A stretch of DNA of 64,000 nucleotides from Helichrysum umbraculigerum (taxonomy: Eukaryota > Streptophyta > Magnoliopsida > Asterales > Asteraceae). This document shows, in pieces, positions 24,954-37,489 of this stretch (positions within the stretch are counted from its first letter, which is position 1; every line of letters starts with the position of its first letter). A model generated the notes under the pieces. That model was given only the letters and a program-made list of their open reading frames with translations, had not been told where the DNA came from and searched no databases. The position numbers and the translations under genes were made by a program. The DNA is taken from assembly GCA_949592205.1 (NCBI GenBank), contig CATIUR010000013.1, positions 1-64,000 on the forward strand, read 5' to 3'.

Positions 24954-26189
24954 TTTATTTTACTAGTAATTATCCTCCTAGTACTAACGACGCGTTGATA
25001 GAATTTACAAAGAAATTGATAGTAACCTAAAGTGATTCAAAAGTCAAAACCCCCCTTTTCTCTCTTTTTTTTTTTTTCAATCGATGTGTAACACCCCCAA
25101 ATTTAATGATTTGCGGAAGCTTGATTTGGGTGTTACTAATCAATAACAAAGCACAAAGATATATAGTAAACGACTCTATATGCGTCGTTTTAACAAAATA
25201 TATTGATAACTGAAATGTTTACAACATTTAAAGCTTTACATAGCTCGAGTTTAAATAAAATGAGATTTCAGTACATAAGTACTTGAACAAAATATACTAA
25301 TGCAAGAAAATCTCGATCGTCTGTATGCTGACTCGAGCTAAAATCCTGAAGCAGAAACATCCTACTGCTTGGTACCTGCGATATATGCTAAAAGGTAAGC
25401 TAGAAAGCTGGTGAGCTTACAGGTTTGAAATCAGTTAATATAGTATGAACCGCAAGATTTAAATAATGAATTACATCCAGCAATTAAATGATAGTCATCG
25501 TGTATACAGCCATGAGCACATAGTTGAGCTTAACTCGAGGGCCGGGTCCCCTATAGAGAATTCCGGGCGAGGTGCCTCCACGAATGCCTAATCCACATTC
25601 GTCTTCCCAAATATTAGTACGTCCGTTTACCAGGTTAGTGCTTGCTAACCCGGACGAGGTGGGTCAATCCTATATGGTACCATATACTAATATTCACGCT
25701 ACAACGTATTAACAACTATGCTGACGGAGGACTTTAAATGATTAGTTTCGAAAAACTCATGTAGTATATGAAATGTTTGTACTTGCGTTCACATGTTAAA
25801 AGTTGAGCAATATATCACACCCCTGAGTAAAACAGTAAAAAGAGGGGCTATGAGACTCACCTGAGTCGTTGAGTTTATGAAAATAAACTGAGAATGAGTA
25901 GCCGAGAATCGAAGTCCAAAGACTTGTAACCTGAGGGTGTCCACGACACGCGATGGTTATAATCATGATTGGGTATCTCAAAAGATCACCCTTGTAGTTG
26001 TTCATTCAACTATAATGTCCAAATCTCCACTATTTGGTTGATACGTTTAAGTGTTTGAAAAGTGTACGGCCCGTTGGTGACGGATTTGTAATAATAATCT
26101 CAACTATTATTATTTTGATTTCGTGGCGTTTTACTTGAACAATGTGTTTTGATTGTGTTTTAGAAGCCGTTACGGAATCTAAGTACGGG

Positions 26190-26275
26190 GGTCCGGGGGC
26201 AGCGCCCCTGGTAGCGGGGTCCAAGGGGCGGCAGCCCCTGGCGGGGTCCAAGGGGCAGAGCCCCTGGCTGGGGTC
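26190..26275 (-). repeat. GC-rich hairpin triplet in the solo LTR
   Basis: Reverse-complement counterpart of 6622-6703, with three GGGGC/GCCCC units. Confidence 0.75.
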
Positions 26276-26424
26276 GAGCTGCCAGGTCAGCTTGGAAAAT
26301 TTTTATTTCTACTATATTGCTTTGACGAAAAACGCATCTGGGATCTGAATTTGGGTAAAATCGAGTGATAAATTTCGAGTTTCGACACTTAGTAAAAATC
26401 TGTGTTTTTTAGGTTCTGGTTTGT

Positions 26425-26725
26425 GCGACGTTGGGTGCGACGTCGAGTGCGACGTCGCAGGTCCCGACTGCGACGTTGAGTATGGCGTCGCTATGTGCGA
26501 CTTTCGCAATTTAATGCGACGTTGTGCGTGGCGTCGCTATATGCGACGTTGTTGATTTCTGCGACGTAAGGGCATGCGTCGCTAAGTGCGACGTCGGTCA
26601 ATTAGGGCGACGTAGTGGCTGATGTCGCTATGTGCGACGTCGTGATATGTTTTGCGACGTCGTGATGTGTTTTGCGACGTTGCAGCTGACGTCGCATAAA
26701 TTCTGGGCCAACTGCGACGTAGCGG
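26425..26725 (-). repeat. GACGTC/CGTCGC hairpin array in the solo LTR
   Basis: Counterpart of 6155-6470. Examples are CGTCGC-TATAT-GCGACG near 26534 and GCGTCGC-TAAGT-GCGAC near 26576. Loop sequences differ from the first LTR, while the facing half-sites are kept. Confidence 0.8.
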
Positions 26726-27598
26726 TCTGTTGGCCGGAGTTTTTGTCGAAAATGAGTTTTTCGGTTTCCGTTCGGTCCAAAACTTTTACCCAACCCTTAT
26801 ATGGACATTATAAGTTGTTACAAACTACTAACAAGTGAAAACATTTAAAAACGAGAGATTTCGGGATTTGTCGGAAACTTACAAAGTGTCGGATGAAAAA
26901 TCCGAAAAGATAGGATGATAGATCGCGAGGTGGTGATTCTTTTGTTCCAAACGAGCGAGGAGATCCGAGCGTGTTTAGTGGTAGTATTATGTGATTTAAT
27001 GAGGTGGTGGTGGATGGTGAAATTGAAAGAAAAGGGAGAAAAGGGAAAGGAGAGAGAGAGAGTGGGTTGGAGAAATGAGGAAGAAAGGTGGAGAGGTGGA
27101 GGTTATCCTCCATTTTTCCGTCTCCGTCCCCCGCGCGGTGTTCGTTTTCTCCGTCTTTTAACGTTTAATAAATATTTTTCATATTAAATGGTACGTTTTA
27201 AAATACGAATTATTACACGATATTTTATTTAAACATTTTACAAATCAATTTACATTTGAGTTACAAAATGTAAGTTTGTTTATTTAGTTTGCGCGTTTTA
27301 ATATTTTAAATTGTGTAAGTTTTGTCTGTACGATACGAATGAATACGAAATATTATCATAATAATATTTTTGATATAACAACATTATTTAATAAAATTGG
27401 TCACCAACGTCCGTATTAAATTGAATCGAAATACATTCGATTTAAATTGCGTACGATTTAACCAAATCGCATTTTCGTATATATCCAACAATATATATAA
27501 TTTGATACATTAATTAGCCTAACACAGAACTAATTACATGTATTAACATATGATTAGGCACTAATTACTAGTCCTAATTTGGTGGGTGTTACACGATG

Positions 27599-28662
27599 TA
27601 CTTCTAAATGTTTTGGTACAATATTTTAAGACATTACAAAACTGAATCAAAATATTGCTTTGTGAATCAATGTAATGAAAAACATTATACTCAAAATCGA
27701 ATCATTATTAATATTGAAAATATGTTGACATAATAGCAGCTTTGTAACGAGGATTTGTATGACATAATAGCGGCTTCATGAATTACTATTATTTACATTT
27801 TTTAAAAATGTATGAAGTATGCGGGTTCAATAAAAAATCTACCTTAACGTATTGCTTTTTCAAAACATAAATCTAAAACAATCATATGAATTATCACCAC
27901 TTTAGATGGTATACACTAGTAAGTGAATCATCACTAAAATAAATGAATCATCATCGTAATTAGATGTCTTGCATGAGATAACATACGTTGAATCATACTT
28001 ATAAAGAATTGAATCATTGTGACGTCTAACAGAATCAAAGCCATACAAATTGTTGAATCATACTAACAAAAAATAAAAATTAATTTCTTGGAATCGATGA
28101 TGATATATAATCCAAAAGAATATATGTTCTCACCTGCAACAAAAATTACATAGTACAAAAATTACAATACCAGAAGACGTCATCCATAAGTTAGAGAAAA
28201 TTTTAAGCCATGGGGCCATGAATTAGTGGATGAAAAAAATTATCAATTAGTTAGTGGAAGAAAAAGAAAATACATGCAAAACTAATTTATTGCAGGTGGA
28301 TGATAAAGATAAATTTTAAGCCATGAGGCCATGGATAAACTAATTATCAATTTGATGTGGTATAATTTATTTGTACGAGGAAACTCATTATTCCACAAAT
28401 TAGGGGAACAAAAACTGCCATTCTAATTTGAATGGTTTCTACTTTTCATACCACTTATGCTTTTTTAAATTAACTTTTATGTACTTTTTCTGTACTTTAT
28501 TCAATCACTCTTACATATCATTCTGTACTTTTATGTACTTTTTTAATGTTTTCAATAATTAAGTGGTATGGTGAGTAATATATAGGGGGTATGGATAGAG
28601 AAAGCCATTTGAATTCAATAATAATGAATTAATAATTAATTATGCAAAACTAAAATACCCAT
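27599..28662. other. Non-coding filler of the (TA)n-bounded element
   Basis: AT-rich sequence between the solo LTR and Tekay-B, with scattered GAATCAT repeats and two copies of TTTTAAGCCATGRGGCCATG (near 28200 and 28315). No coding potential was seen. Confidence 0.5.
28447..28573. repeat. Small inverted repeat, possible MITE
   Basis: CATACCACTTA near 28448 faces TAAGTGGTATG near 28560, with TGTACTTTT repeats between. The duplicated target could not be fixed. Confidence 0.4.
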
Positions 28663-29171
28663 AATACTGTCACACCCCCAAATCGGTAATCGTGTTTATT
28701 AACAGTTTAGCGGAAGCTCTTAGTTAATTAGCGGAAGCATTTTAATATTTGTTAAGCGTCGGGGGCGGACAGATTCGATAGTGCATTCATTGTATCAGAG
28801 TATATGATCATACAGAACATAATATATTTAAGATGCCATAAGTTTAAAGTTATTACAAAAGATACGACTTTGTAACGTCGTACATAAGTAGGGTTGTCAA
28901 AGACAACTTAAGTATTTGAAAATACATATTTATAAAAGAGGGATTTCATAAGTATAACCAATGGAATTGATAATACAAAGGAAATCCAAGTGTCCCAAAA
29001 GTGGCATCATAAATAGTCAGGTTGCCTACGTCCTTTATGCATGCAGGAGTACCTGAGTCCTAATTCCCTGAAAAACATAGTAAACTGTCAACATTGAATG
29101 TTGAGTGAATTCACATGTTTTAGTTTTATATAAATCATTCATGTACGCAAACATAATATTTATATGTAAAG

Positions 29172-29540
29172 CAGGAAACACAAGTGTTCTAATTAAAGAA
29201 AACATTTCCTATAATTAGTAAGAATGTCATTCTTACTACAATAATAACTGTGTAGGAAACACAAGTTTAATCATAAACATTTCCTAATAAATAGTAGCAG
29301 GATATACAGGTTTATCAAATAAGTAAACATATCCATTACAATAGTTAAGGAAAATCAGGTTCAGCAATCAAGCAAACATTTTTCAACAGATAGTTAACAG
29401 GAACTCAAGTTTAACAATAAGGTAAACATTCCAGAATAGTTATTGCAGGAAACACAAGTTTAACATTTAAGTAAACATTTCCTATAAATAGTTGTTTTTG
29501 TGGGAAACCAAGTTTAACCCATTTAAGGTAAACGTTTCCT
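29172..29540 (-). repeat. Degenerate hairpin array, about 50-bp period, in the Tekay-B LTR
   Basis: Seven units start near 29174, 29255, 29300, 29349, 29400, 29448 and 29503. Each opens with GGAA-type sequence, has AAGTTTA then GTAAAC in the middle, and closes with the complement of its own opening: GGATAT with ATATCC, GGAAAC with GTTTCC, GGAAA with TTTCC. The right LTR carries the same array at about 38953-39321, where the fourth unit still pairs as GGAAAA with TTTTCC. Confidence 0.75.
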
Positions 29541-30936
29541 AAAAATAATATCTCAAAGGAACACGTGTCCTATTAGTCATCACAGGGAATACCCTTCCCA
29601 AATCAAGTTGTTGTTTAGTTGTTTAGTTGTAAATGTGTGGGAAATATAGACTATAATCCCTCCAAGGTGAGCTAAACCTTTAGAGTTAAAGTAACGACAC
29701 TAGTACTATAACCAAACCACGACTAGTTGTTTTGTTGTTGCCTCAGTAACATCTTAAGTATACACTCCTCGTTACGACTATCGTCGATGTGGTTGGAATG
29801 ACCAACGAGTAATATCCTGGGAGGGTTGTCAAATCGATAGTACTATCTGTATACTCAGTGGCTAGAGTCACCTAGCTAATGGTTATAGGTTGCAAGCACT
29901 GGGACTTTATGTGCACTACAACTACCTCGCGTAAACCTAGGATCGTACCAAGATCTGTTGTCTTATTCCCAAAATGTAGTGAAAACGTTTCATATAATTA
30001 GTTCGAGTTAAATCAATATGAAAACATTTTATTGAAATAGTTCAAGTTCAACAATATAATATGAACACCTTTCATATTAACAATCCAATTTTAATAGCAT
30101 GAAAATGATCATGTTAATCAGTTCACATAATAGCATGCAGCGCAATACAATAAAGCATATAGCATGTTATCACATTGTACTATGTTTTCCACCCCTGGTT
30201 TTAAAAGCATTTAAAACAATAAAAGTCAGGGGCTGTGAACTCACGGTTTTGCAAGTCTTCAGCACAAATAGATAGCTAGCAAATAATCCCAACGCGTCCT
30301 CAAATACCTAGACGCAAATAATAATACTTGTATAAGTATGTGGATTATTTGTTAAGTTGAAAAGTTTATAATATTTCAGTTGCTGGTGAGGTTTGCGTTT
30401 CAATTAGTCGTTAAGTTCAAGTATGTATATTTATATACATTTTAGTTGAATATATATATTCTAATATATATATTAGTTGTCGTCGTTGTTAATGTCTATA
30501 TATACATATATTATAAATGTCGCGTGTATGTATATATACATAGTTATAAATGTAGTTGTCGTTGTTGTCGATTATGTTTTCAAAACATAATTATCATTGT
30601 TTATCAAAATAACTTTGTTTGTTATAAAATATATCTCGTTTTTGTTTATCGTATATAGTTTGTACTAGATAATTAAATCGTTCCATTTCATACGTCTCGT
30701 TATATTTATATTGTCCGTTCGTTTGCATATATATGTTTTGTAATTATTTCGAAGTTTTGTCACGTTCTAAATGTCCGTAATAAATTATGTCTCATAGTCG
30801 TGTCCATATTATTACAAGGTCTCATGGCGTAGCAATTTGTACCATTTGTCGAATAATAATTAATATAAGTCGCGTACCATTTATTTGTTTGTACATTATA
30901 TTACAAATGCAAAAGTCAACAGCTGGACCAATGGGG

Positions 30937-31190
30937 GAATCCGCCGGATTCCGGTGAATCCGCCGGATTCGGGCCAAATTAGGGGAATACGCCGGATTCA
31001 CATGAATCCGCCGTATTCGTTTCAATTGTGGGGAATCCGCCGGATTCACATGAATCCGCCGGATTCACATGAATCCGCCGGATTCATGTATGTCTTTTAT
31101 TCGTTCATCGTTTTAGTCAAGGTTTGTATGCAGTCGAAGGTGGGAATACGCCGTATTCATCTGAGTTTCGGCTGGGAATCCGCCGGATTC
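30937..31190 (-). repeat. 48-bp-period array of paired 15-nt palindromes in the Tekay-B LTR
   Basis: The palindrome GAATCCGCCGGATTC, or the variant GAATACGCCGTATTC, occurs nine times. Pairs sit 4 nt apart (spacers CGGT and ACAT), pairs are separated by 14 nt, and pair starts at 30937, 30985 and 31033 give an exact 48-bp period. A third palindrome follows the last pair, and two single units lie at 31144 and 31176. Each pair can fold into a stem of 14 pairs with one C-C mismatch and a 4-nt loop. Confidence 0.92.
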
Positions 31191-32509
31191 AAGGGTTTTG
31201 CAGGTTCTGTTCGTTCTCTGTTACAACAATTACATACGGTTTTTGTTTTTATATCCGTTTTTAACATGATCAAACATCATATTATGGTATATAAATGCAT
31301 TATAACAAGTTTTTAACATTTTATTACAACAATCATCAACAATTATAATAATTTGAAGAAATTATATAAATGAAGAAAAATAGAGAGATTTCCTCACAAT
31401 GATGTTAGGAAGAAGAAGATGATGATTCTGAGATGTTGATGATGATTACGAACGAAGATAATGATAATGATCAAGAACCCATTTTGTTTGTGTTTGATTT
31501 TGTGAGTTTAAAAGGTTGAAGATGATGAAGATGAAGGTGGAGTTGCTGCTGCTTGTTTGCTGCCTCTGCTCTTGTTGTTTGAAGATCACAGAGAACCAAA
31601 GAAAGAAATCAGTGTTTGTATTGTGTGTGTGTAATTTTTGAAGATCAAAATTATAGGTAGGATGTATTATTGGAGATGGCAAATTTCAAATGGGAGTATG
31701 GAGCGAACAAAATCTGTCGCCAGATATTTTTGTTTGTGCAATATTGGTAGTTTTTAGCCCGTTAATTTCGTATACGGGTATAATTTGTGGTACTTTATGT
31801 ATAATAAAATTTTGCGTTATGCTTCTCTATATCTCAGATTTAGAACTTTAAAATCGAAATGAGAAATACTTTGTTACAAGTATAATTAAAATTAATCACA
31901 GTAAAAGTACTGTATAGGTAAAACGCGTGCCAGATTTCAGTCAAATTTGGAAATCATATTTTGAGGTAATGTTCTATACTTTAAAACAGTAACTTACGAA
32001 ATAATACTTTTATTATTTGGAACCTCTAGGCGCGTTTTAAAATTGTTTCTGTTCGTATTACGCGTGACAAAAGTCGTCTAAATGTTTCGTTTTCTTTTCG
32101 TTGTAATACTTTTATATAATAATTTCAACATAAAAATTATTCAAAAGTATTTTCGAAGTTCATTTTGGAACTTTATTATTCGCGATTTAATACGTTTATT
32201 ATAAAACGTATATTTTATTATATTATTTCAATAATATAATTATATAATAGTTGTAATTAATAATTTTCGAATTATTAATTATTTTGTATCACCAATGTTA
32301 TTACATTCTATTCGTAGAGTTCGATATATTTATTTCGTACGTAATTATATATATATACACATATAACTAATATCAAATATATCACATAACACATAGTAAG
32401 TTTATCAAAACTTAACACATAAATTGTTTTGAATTCACTAGTCAGGGAATTACTCTAGGTAATGCATGAAATTAGGTTAAGTAAATACCCTAATTGGAGG
32501 ATTGTCACA

Positions 32510-32520
32510 TTCTCCCCCCG
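32510..32520 (-). other. Polypurine tract of Tekay-B
   Basis: On the minus strand it reads CGGGGGGAGAA, directly next to the 3' LTR. Confidence 0.85.
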
Positions 32521-32543
32521 TTAGCGAAATCTCGTCCCGAGAT

Positions 32544-35500
32544 TTAAGTTGAGTCGTGAGTCTCGGTCACGTTTTCGAAAATTTGAGGGTATTTCTTTCG
32601 CATTTCATCCTCGCGTTCCCAAGTAGACTCAGGACCGCGCTTCGAGTTCCAACGAACTTTGACGAGTTCGATCCGACTGCGTCGGAGTTTGTGTGTTTTG
32701 CGGTCAATGATTTCAATGGGTTCCTCCACAAAATTTAGTTTTGAGTCAATAAAGACCTCGTCAGGAGGAATGATGAGTGTTTCGTCCGATAGACACTTTT
32801 TAAGATTACTGATGTGAAAAGTGTCGTGAATGTTACTCAGCTCTTGTGGCAGTTTGAGTTTGTATGCGACGGGACCAATCCTCGAAAGGATCTCAAAAGG
32901 TCCAACGTATCGCGGGTTTAGCTTTCCTCGTTTGCCAAAACGTGTTATCCCCTTCCAAGGCGATACTTTGAGTAAGACTTTATCTCCTACTCGAAACTCA
33001 AGTGGTTTACGGCGGTTGTCGGCGTAACTCTTTTGTCTGTCTCTTGCTGTTTTCAATCGTTGAAGTACTTGTGATATCTTGTCCGTAGTCTCCTGGACAA
33101 GTTCGGGTCCGGATAACTGTCTGTCACCCAACTCTGCCCAACAGAGTGGTGATCGGCACTTGCGTCCATACAACGCCTCAAACGGTGCCATTTGTATACT
33201 AGTGTGATAACTATTATTGTAGGAAAATTCTGCCAGTGGGAGATGAGCATCTCAGTTTCCTCCAAAGTCAATCACACATGCTCTTAATAGATCCTCGAGC
33301 GTTTGTATCGTTCGTTCACTCTGGCCATCGGTTTGCGGATGATAGGCCGTACTCATGTCAAGTCGAGTACCTAAGGCCCGTTGTAGCGTTTGCCAGAAAC
33401 GAGATGTGAATCTGCTATCTCTGTCAGATATAATGGACAATGGCATACCGTGCCGAGAAACGACTTCTTTGATATAGATCTTAGCCAGTTTCTATAATTT
33501 GTCAGTCTCTTTGAAAGCAATAAAGTGGGCTGATTTCGTCAGTCTATCGACAATCACCCATATTGAGTCAACTCCAGTTGATGTCTTTGGTAGCTTCGTG
33601 ATGAAATCCATCGTTATGTGTTCCCATTTCCATTGTGGCATCACTGGTTGTTGCAAAAGTCCGGAAGGTTTTTGATACTCAACCTTGACCTTCGAACAAG
33701 TTAGACACTTGCTGACATAAGTAGCGATGTCTCTCTTCATATTAGGCCACCAATAGAAACCTTTCACGTCTTGGTACATCTTATCTGCACCAGGATGAAT
33801 CGAGTAGTTGGACTTGTGAGCTTCGTCCAGAATCAGCTTACGGAGTTCATCGTCGCACGGTACCCAAATTCTGTTCATGAAGTATAAAACTCCATTCTCT
33901 TTTGTTTCAAGCTGTTTCTCCATTCCTCTCAGGGATTCGTCTTTCATGCGTTCAGCGGTGAAAGCTAATTGTTGTGCTTCGCGAATTTGAGTAATGAGAT
34001 TCGAGTGAATTGTTAACACTAAGGCTCGAACTCTGCGAGGCTTAATGTTCTCTTTACGACTTAAGGCATCTGCTACTACATTAGCCTTGCCCGGATGGTA
34101 TTTAATCTCACAATCGTAATCATTCAGCAATTCAACCCAACTTCTTTGTCTCATGTTGAGTTCTTTCTGGTCGAATATGTGTTGTAGGCTCTTGTGGTCA
34201 GTGAAAATTGTACACTTTGTGCCATATAAGTAGTGTCTCCAAATTTTTAATGCAAAAACGACTGCTCCCAACTCTAAGTCATGAGTCGTATAGTTCTTCT
34301 CGTGAATCTTCAATTGACGAGATGCATAAGCAATAACTTTGTCGTTTTGCATGAGAACACAACCTAATCCTTGACGTGAAGCGTCACAATAAACAATGAA
34401 GTTCTCGTTTCCCTCAGGTAAGGATAGAATCGGTGCGGTGCTCAACTTTTGTTTCAACAGTTGGAAGGCGTTTTCTTGTTTCTCTCCCCATTCGAATTTC
34501 TTATCCTTCTGAGTTAAGGTGGTGAGTGACTGGGCTATCTTTGAAAAGTTCTCTATAAATCGTCGATAATAGCCAGCCAAACCAAGAAATTGTCGAATTT
34601 CTGTGGGAGTTTCCGGTGCTTTCCAGTTCTTAATCGCCTCTATTTTGGATGGGTCCACATGAATTCCCCTGTCGTTGATCACGTGACCTAGGAAATGAAC
34701 CTCTCTAATCCAAAATTCGCATTTGGAGAACTTAGCATACAGCTTCTCGTTCTCAAGTAGTTGGAGGATAAGTTTCAAATGCTGTTCGTGATCCTCTTTC
34801 GTCTTTGAGTAAATCAAAATATCGTCAATGAACACAATGACAAACTTATCTAAGTAAGGTTTGCACACTCGGTTCATGAGATCCATAAATACTACCGGCG
34901 CGTTAGTCAACCCAAATGGCATGACTAGGAACTCATAGTGACCATAACGAGTCCTGAACGCTGTCTTTGGCACATCCTCTTCTCGAACCTTCAGTTGATG
35001 ATAACCAGAACGCAGATCGATCTTCGAGTAGTAACTTGATCCTTGTAGCTGATCAAATAGATTGTCAATGCGAGGTAACGGATATCGATTCTTAATAGTT
35101 ACCTTGTTCAACTCTCTGTAGTCAATACACATGCGCATAGATCCATCTTTCTTCTTGACAAACAAAACCGGAGCTCCCCAAGGTGAAAAGCTCGGTCGGA
35201 TGAATCCTAAGTCTAAAAGCTCTTGCAACTGTGTAGACAGTTCTTGCATTTATGATGGAGCTAGACGATAAGGTGAGCGAGCGATTGGTGCGGCTCCAGG
35301 CACCAGATCGATGCGAAACTCGACTTGTCGCGGAGGTGGTAATCCTGGAAGATCATCAGGAAACACTCCCGGATAGTCTCGTACTACAGGTATATCGTCT
35401 AAGCTTCTCTCTACAGATTTCTTTTCCACAACATGCGCCAAAAATGCTGGATATCCCTTCCGGAGATATTTACAAGCTTTCAAACAATTTATTGTTTTGA

Positions 35501-37112
35501 CGGCACTCGCCCTCTTGTCTCCTTGTATCACCAAAGTTTCTCCAGTAGACAATGGTATACGTATCATTTTATCAAAACAAACAATCTCTGCACGGTTCTT
35601 CGACAACCAGTCCATACCGACTACGATGTCAAAGCTTCCCAACTCAACCGGTAGTAAGTCTATTTTGAAAAGATGATTCTCTAATGCTAGAGTACATCCT
35701 GGTACTATTTCTCCTGATTCAATCAACCTACCATCGGCTAGTTCTAAGGTGTACTTGTTGTCTAGCTTACGAGATCTAACGTCTAACAGTGGTCTAAAGT
35801 CCTTAGACACAAAACTCAAATCGGCGCCAGAATCAAATAATACGGATGCATAATGATCGTTAACTAGAAACGTACCAGTGACAGTGTTAGGGTCCTGGCG
35901 TGCCTCTTGCGCTCCAACGACAAATGCACGACCCCTAGCTGGCTGGTTGTTGGCGTTCCCACGATTATTGTTGTTGTTCGGGTTTGCAGGGCGGTTCTGA
36001 TTGATTTGGTTACCACGGTTCAGTTTAGGGCACTTGTTTCGGAAATGACCTTGCTCGCCACATTCGAAACATCCATTTGCTGGTCGATCCCTATTTGCTT
36101 GAGTGGTAGGGTTCGCTCTACAGTATTGGGCCAAATGCCCCCAGCGTTTGCAATTCCCACAGAAAGTACAGTCACCATCATGGTGACGTTCACACTTGCC
36201 ACACTTGGGCTTACTCCCCATATAAGTCTTTTGTTCAACAGTAGTGGCAACGTAGGCTTTCGTGGTACTAGCTTGCTTCTTATTCTTGTGACCCTGACGG
36301 TCATTCCACTTGCGTTTTCCTTTCCCAGCATCAGCATTGCTGGATTCAACCTTTCCAGTATCAGCTTTCTTAGTAAGATTCCCCATCCTTACTGCTTCAT
36401 CAGTCAAACGCTGTGCTAGTTCCACAGCAATCTTAAAAGTAGCAGGATTGGCTGATGTTACCAAACTTCGAATTTGTGGCACTAAGCCCCAGATATACCT
36501 TTCAGTGCGCTTGTACTCAGGAGTGACCATGTGCGGTACAAGGCGTGCTAGTTCTTGAAATCGGGTGGTATATCCTGTGATATCAGCACCAACCATAGCA
36601 ATGTTCCAGAGCTCAGATTCAATCTTCTGCAGTTCACTGCGGGGACAAAACTCTTCCATGACCATAGTTTTCAGAGTTTCCCAAGACATTGAATGAGCGG
36701 CTGGACGACCCATTGCTTGCTTTTGGGCGTTCCACCAAGTCAAAGCCTTATCACTAAATGTGCATGTAGCATACATGACCATGTCTTCACGAGCACACTT
36801 GCTAATCTCTATCACAGACTCCATTTTCTCTATCCAATGGATGATTCCAATGGCACCTTCAGTACCACGGAAATGGCTCGGTTTACAGGCTAGAAATGTT
36901 TTATATGAACATCCCTTATGAGTGCTCTCAGGATTACTACCTGAAGCGTTTGGTTCGGTTTCTCTACTACCGCTACGGTTTTGGTCAGTATCATACTGAG
37001 CAAGGGCTTCAGAAATCCTTCGGTTAACCATTTGTTCAGTAGTCTCCTCAACAGCAGGAGGTGGTGTAGGGTTTCGTTGGCTGTTCCTGGTAATTCTACG
37101 TTTAGGCGGCAT
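32544..37112 (-). pseudogene. Tekay-B gag-pol polyprotein, three in-frame stops
   Basis: One frame from ATG 37112 to 32544 is interrupted by TAA (35252-35250, just before RT), TAG (33494-33492, in integrase) and TGA (33254-33252, in integrase). Order: gag, CCHC knuckles (CTFCGNCKRWGHLAQYC and CFECGEQGHFRNKC), protease (LFDSGAD), RT (FIDDILIYS), RNase H (VYCDAS), integrase (HPGADKMY, MDFITKLP, SDRDSRF, SERTIQ) and chromodomain (WEREDEM). Two stops look like G-to-T changes in Glu codons and one like G-to-A in a Trp codon. The arrangement matches Tekay-A domain for domain. This copy cannot make full Pol by itself. Confidence 0.94.
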
Positions 37113-37489
37113 GATTCAGTCCTAATCATATACAAGAAACACTCGTAAGATATCTAATCAAGTCATCACTCATAAAGTAAGTGATAAATGTAAATATAGT
37201 ATGAAGTCAATCACCAATTGATATCATTCACAATGTATGTAATAATGTAAAACTAGCTTATGTTTGGTTTACATATCATAATTAAAAGTCATTGCATAAT
37301 TGATGTATATAATAACATGGGTTAAGCGTTGTTACATAAGTTTTGTACAAAGATGGGATTTACTACAAAAGATACCCATTGGATCAAACATGATCTACAA
37401 AATGTGACGGATTTAACCTATACATCCATCTAGTCAAAAGTCAACCCAAATACATCATAACCATAGTCCTAATACATCATACATACGGT

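Larger units (their letters stand above)
25087..27593 (-). repeat. Solo LTR of Tekay-A, 2507 bp
   Basis: It runs TGTAACACC to GGTGTTACA, flanked by CGATG on both sides (25082-25086 and 27594-27598). It is a reverse-oriented relative of the LTR at 5275-7823 with no internal region, so it arose by LTR-LTR recombination. Confidence 0.95.
28668..32509 (-). repeat. Tekay-B 3' LTR (left on the plus strand), 3842 bp
   Basis: It has TGTCACACC and TGTCACA ends on the plus strand. It holds a degenerate hairpin array (29172-29540), a 48-bp-period hairpin array (30937-31190) and a GA-rich block (31380-31560, CT-rich in element sense). Confidence 0.96.

Noticed and set aside
26915..27187. 90-codon ORF in the solo LTR
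   Set aside because: It is antisense to the LTR leader; the GA-rich run gives the Glu/Lys/Arg stretch.
30446..30658. 70-codon ORF present identically at 40227-40439
   Set aside because: It is duplicated only because both are LTR copies; composition is AT microsatellite-like.
30937..31190. Regular palindromes with spacers, superficially like a CRISPR array
   Set aside because: Plant nuclear LTR, spacers are 4 and 14 nt, no cas genes; it is an LTR repeat array.
30885..31316. 143-codon ORF with repeated RRIHMNPP residues
   Set aside because: It is the palindrome array read antisense to the element; the partner LTR has a shorter, different ORF.
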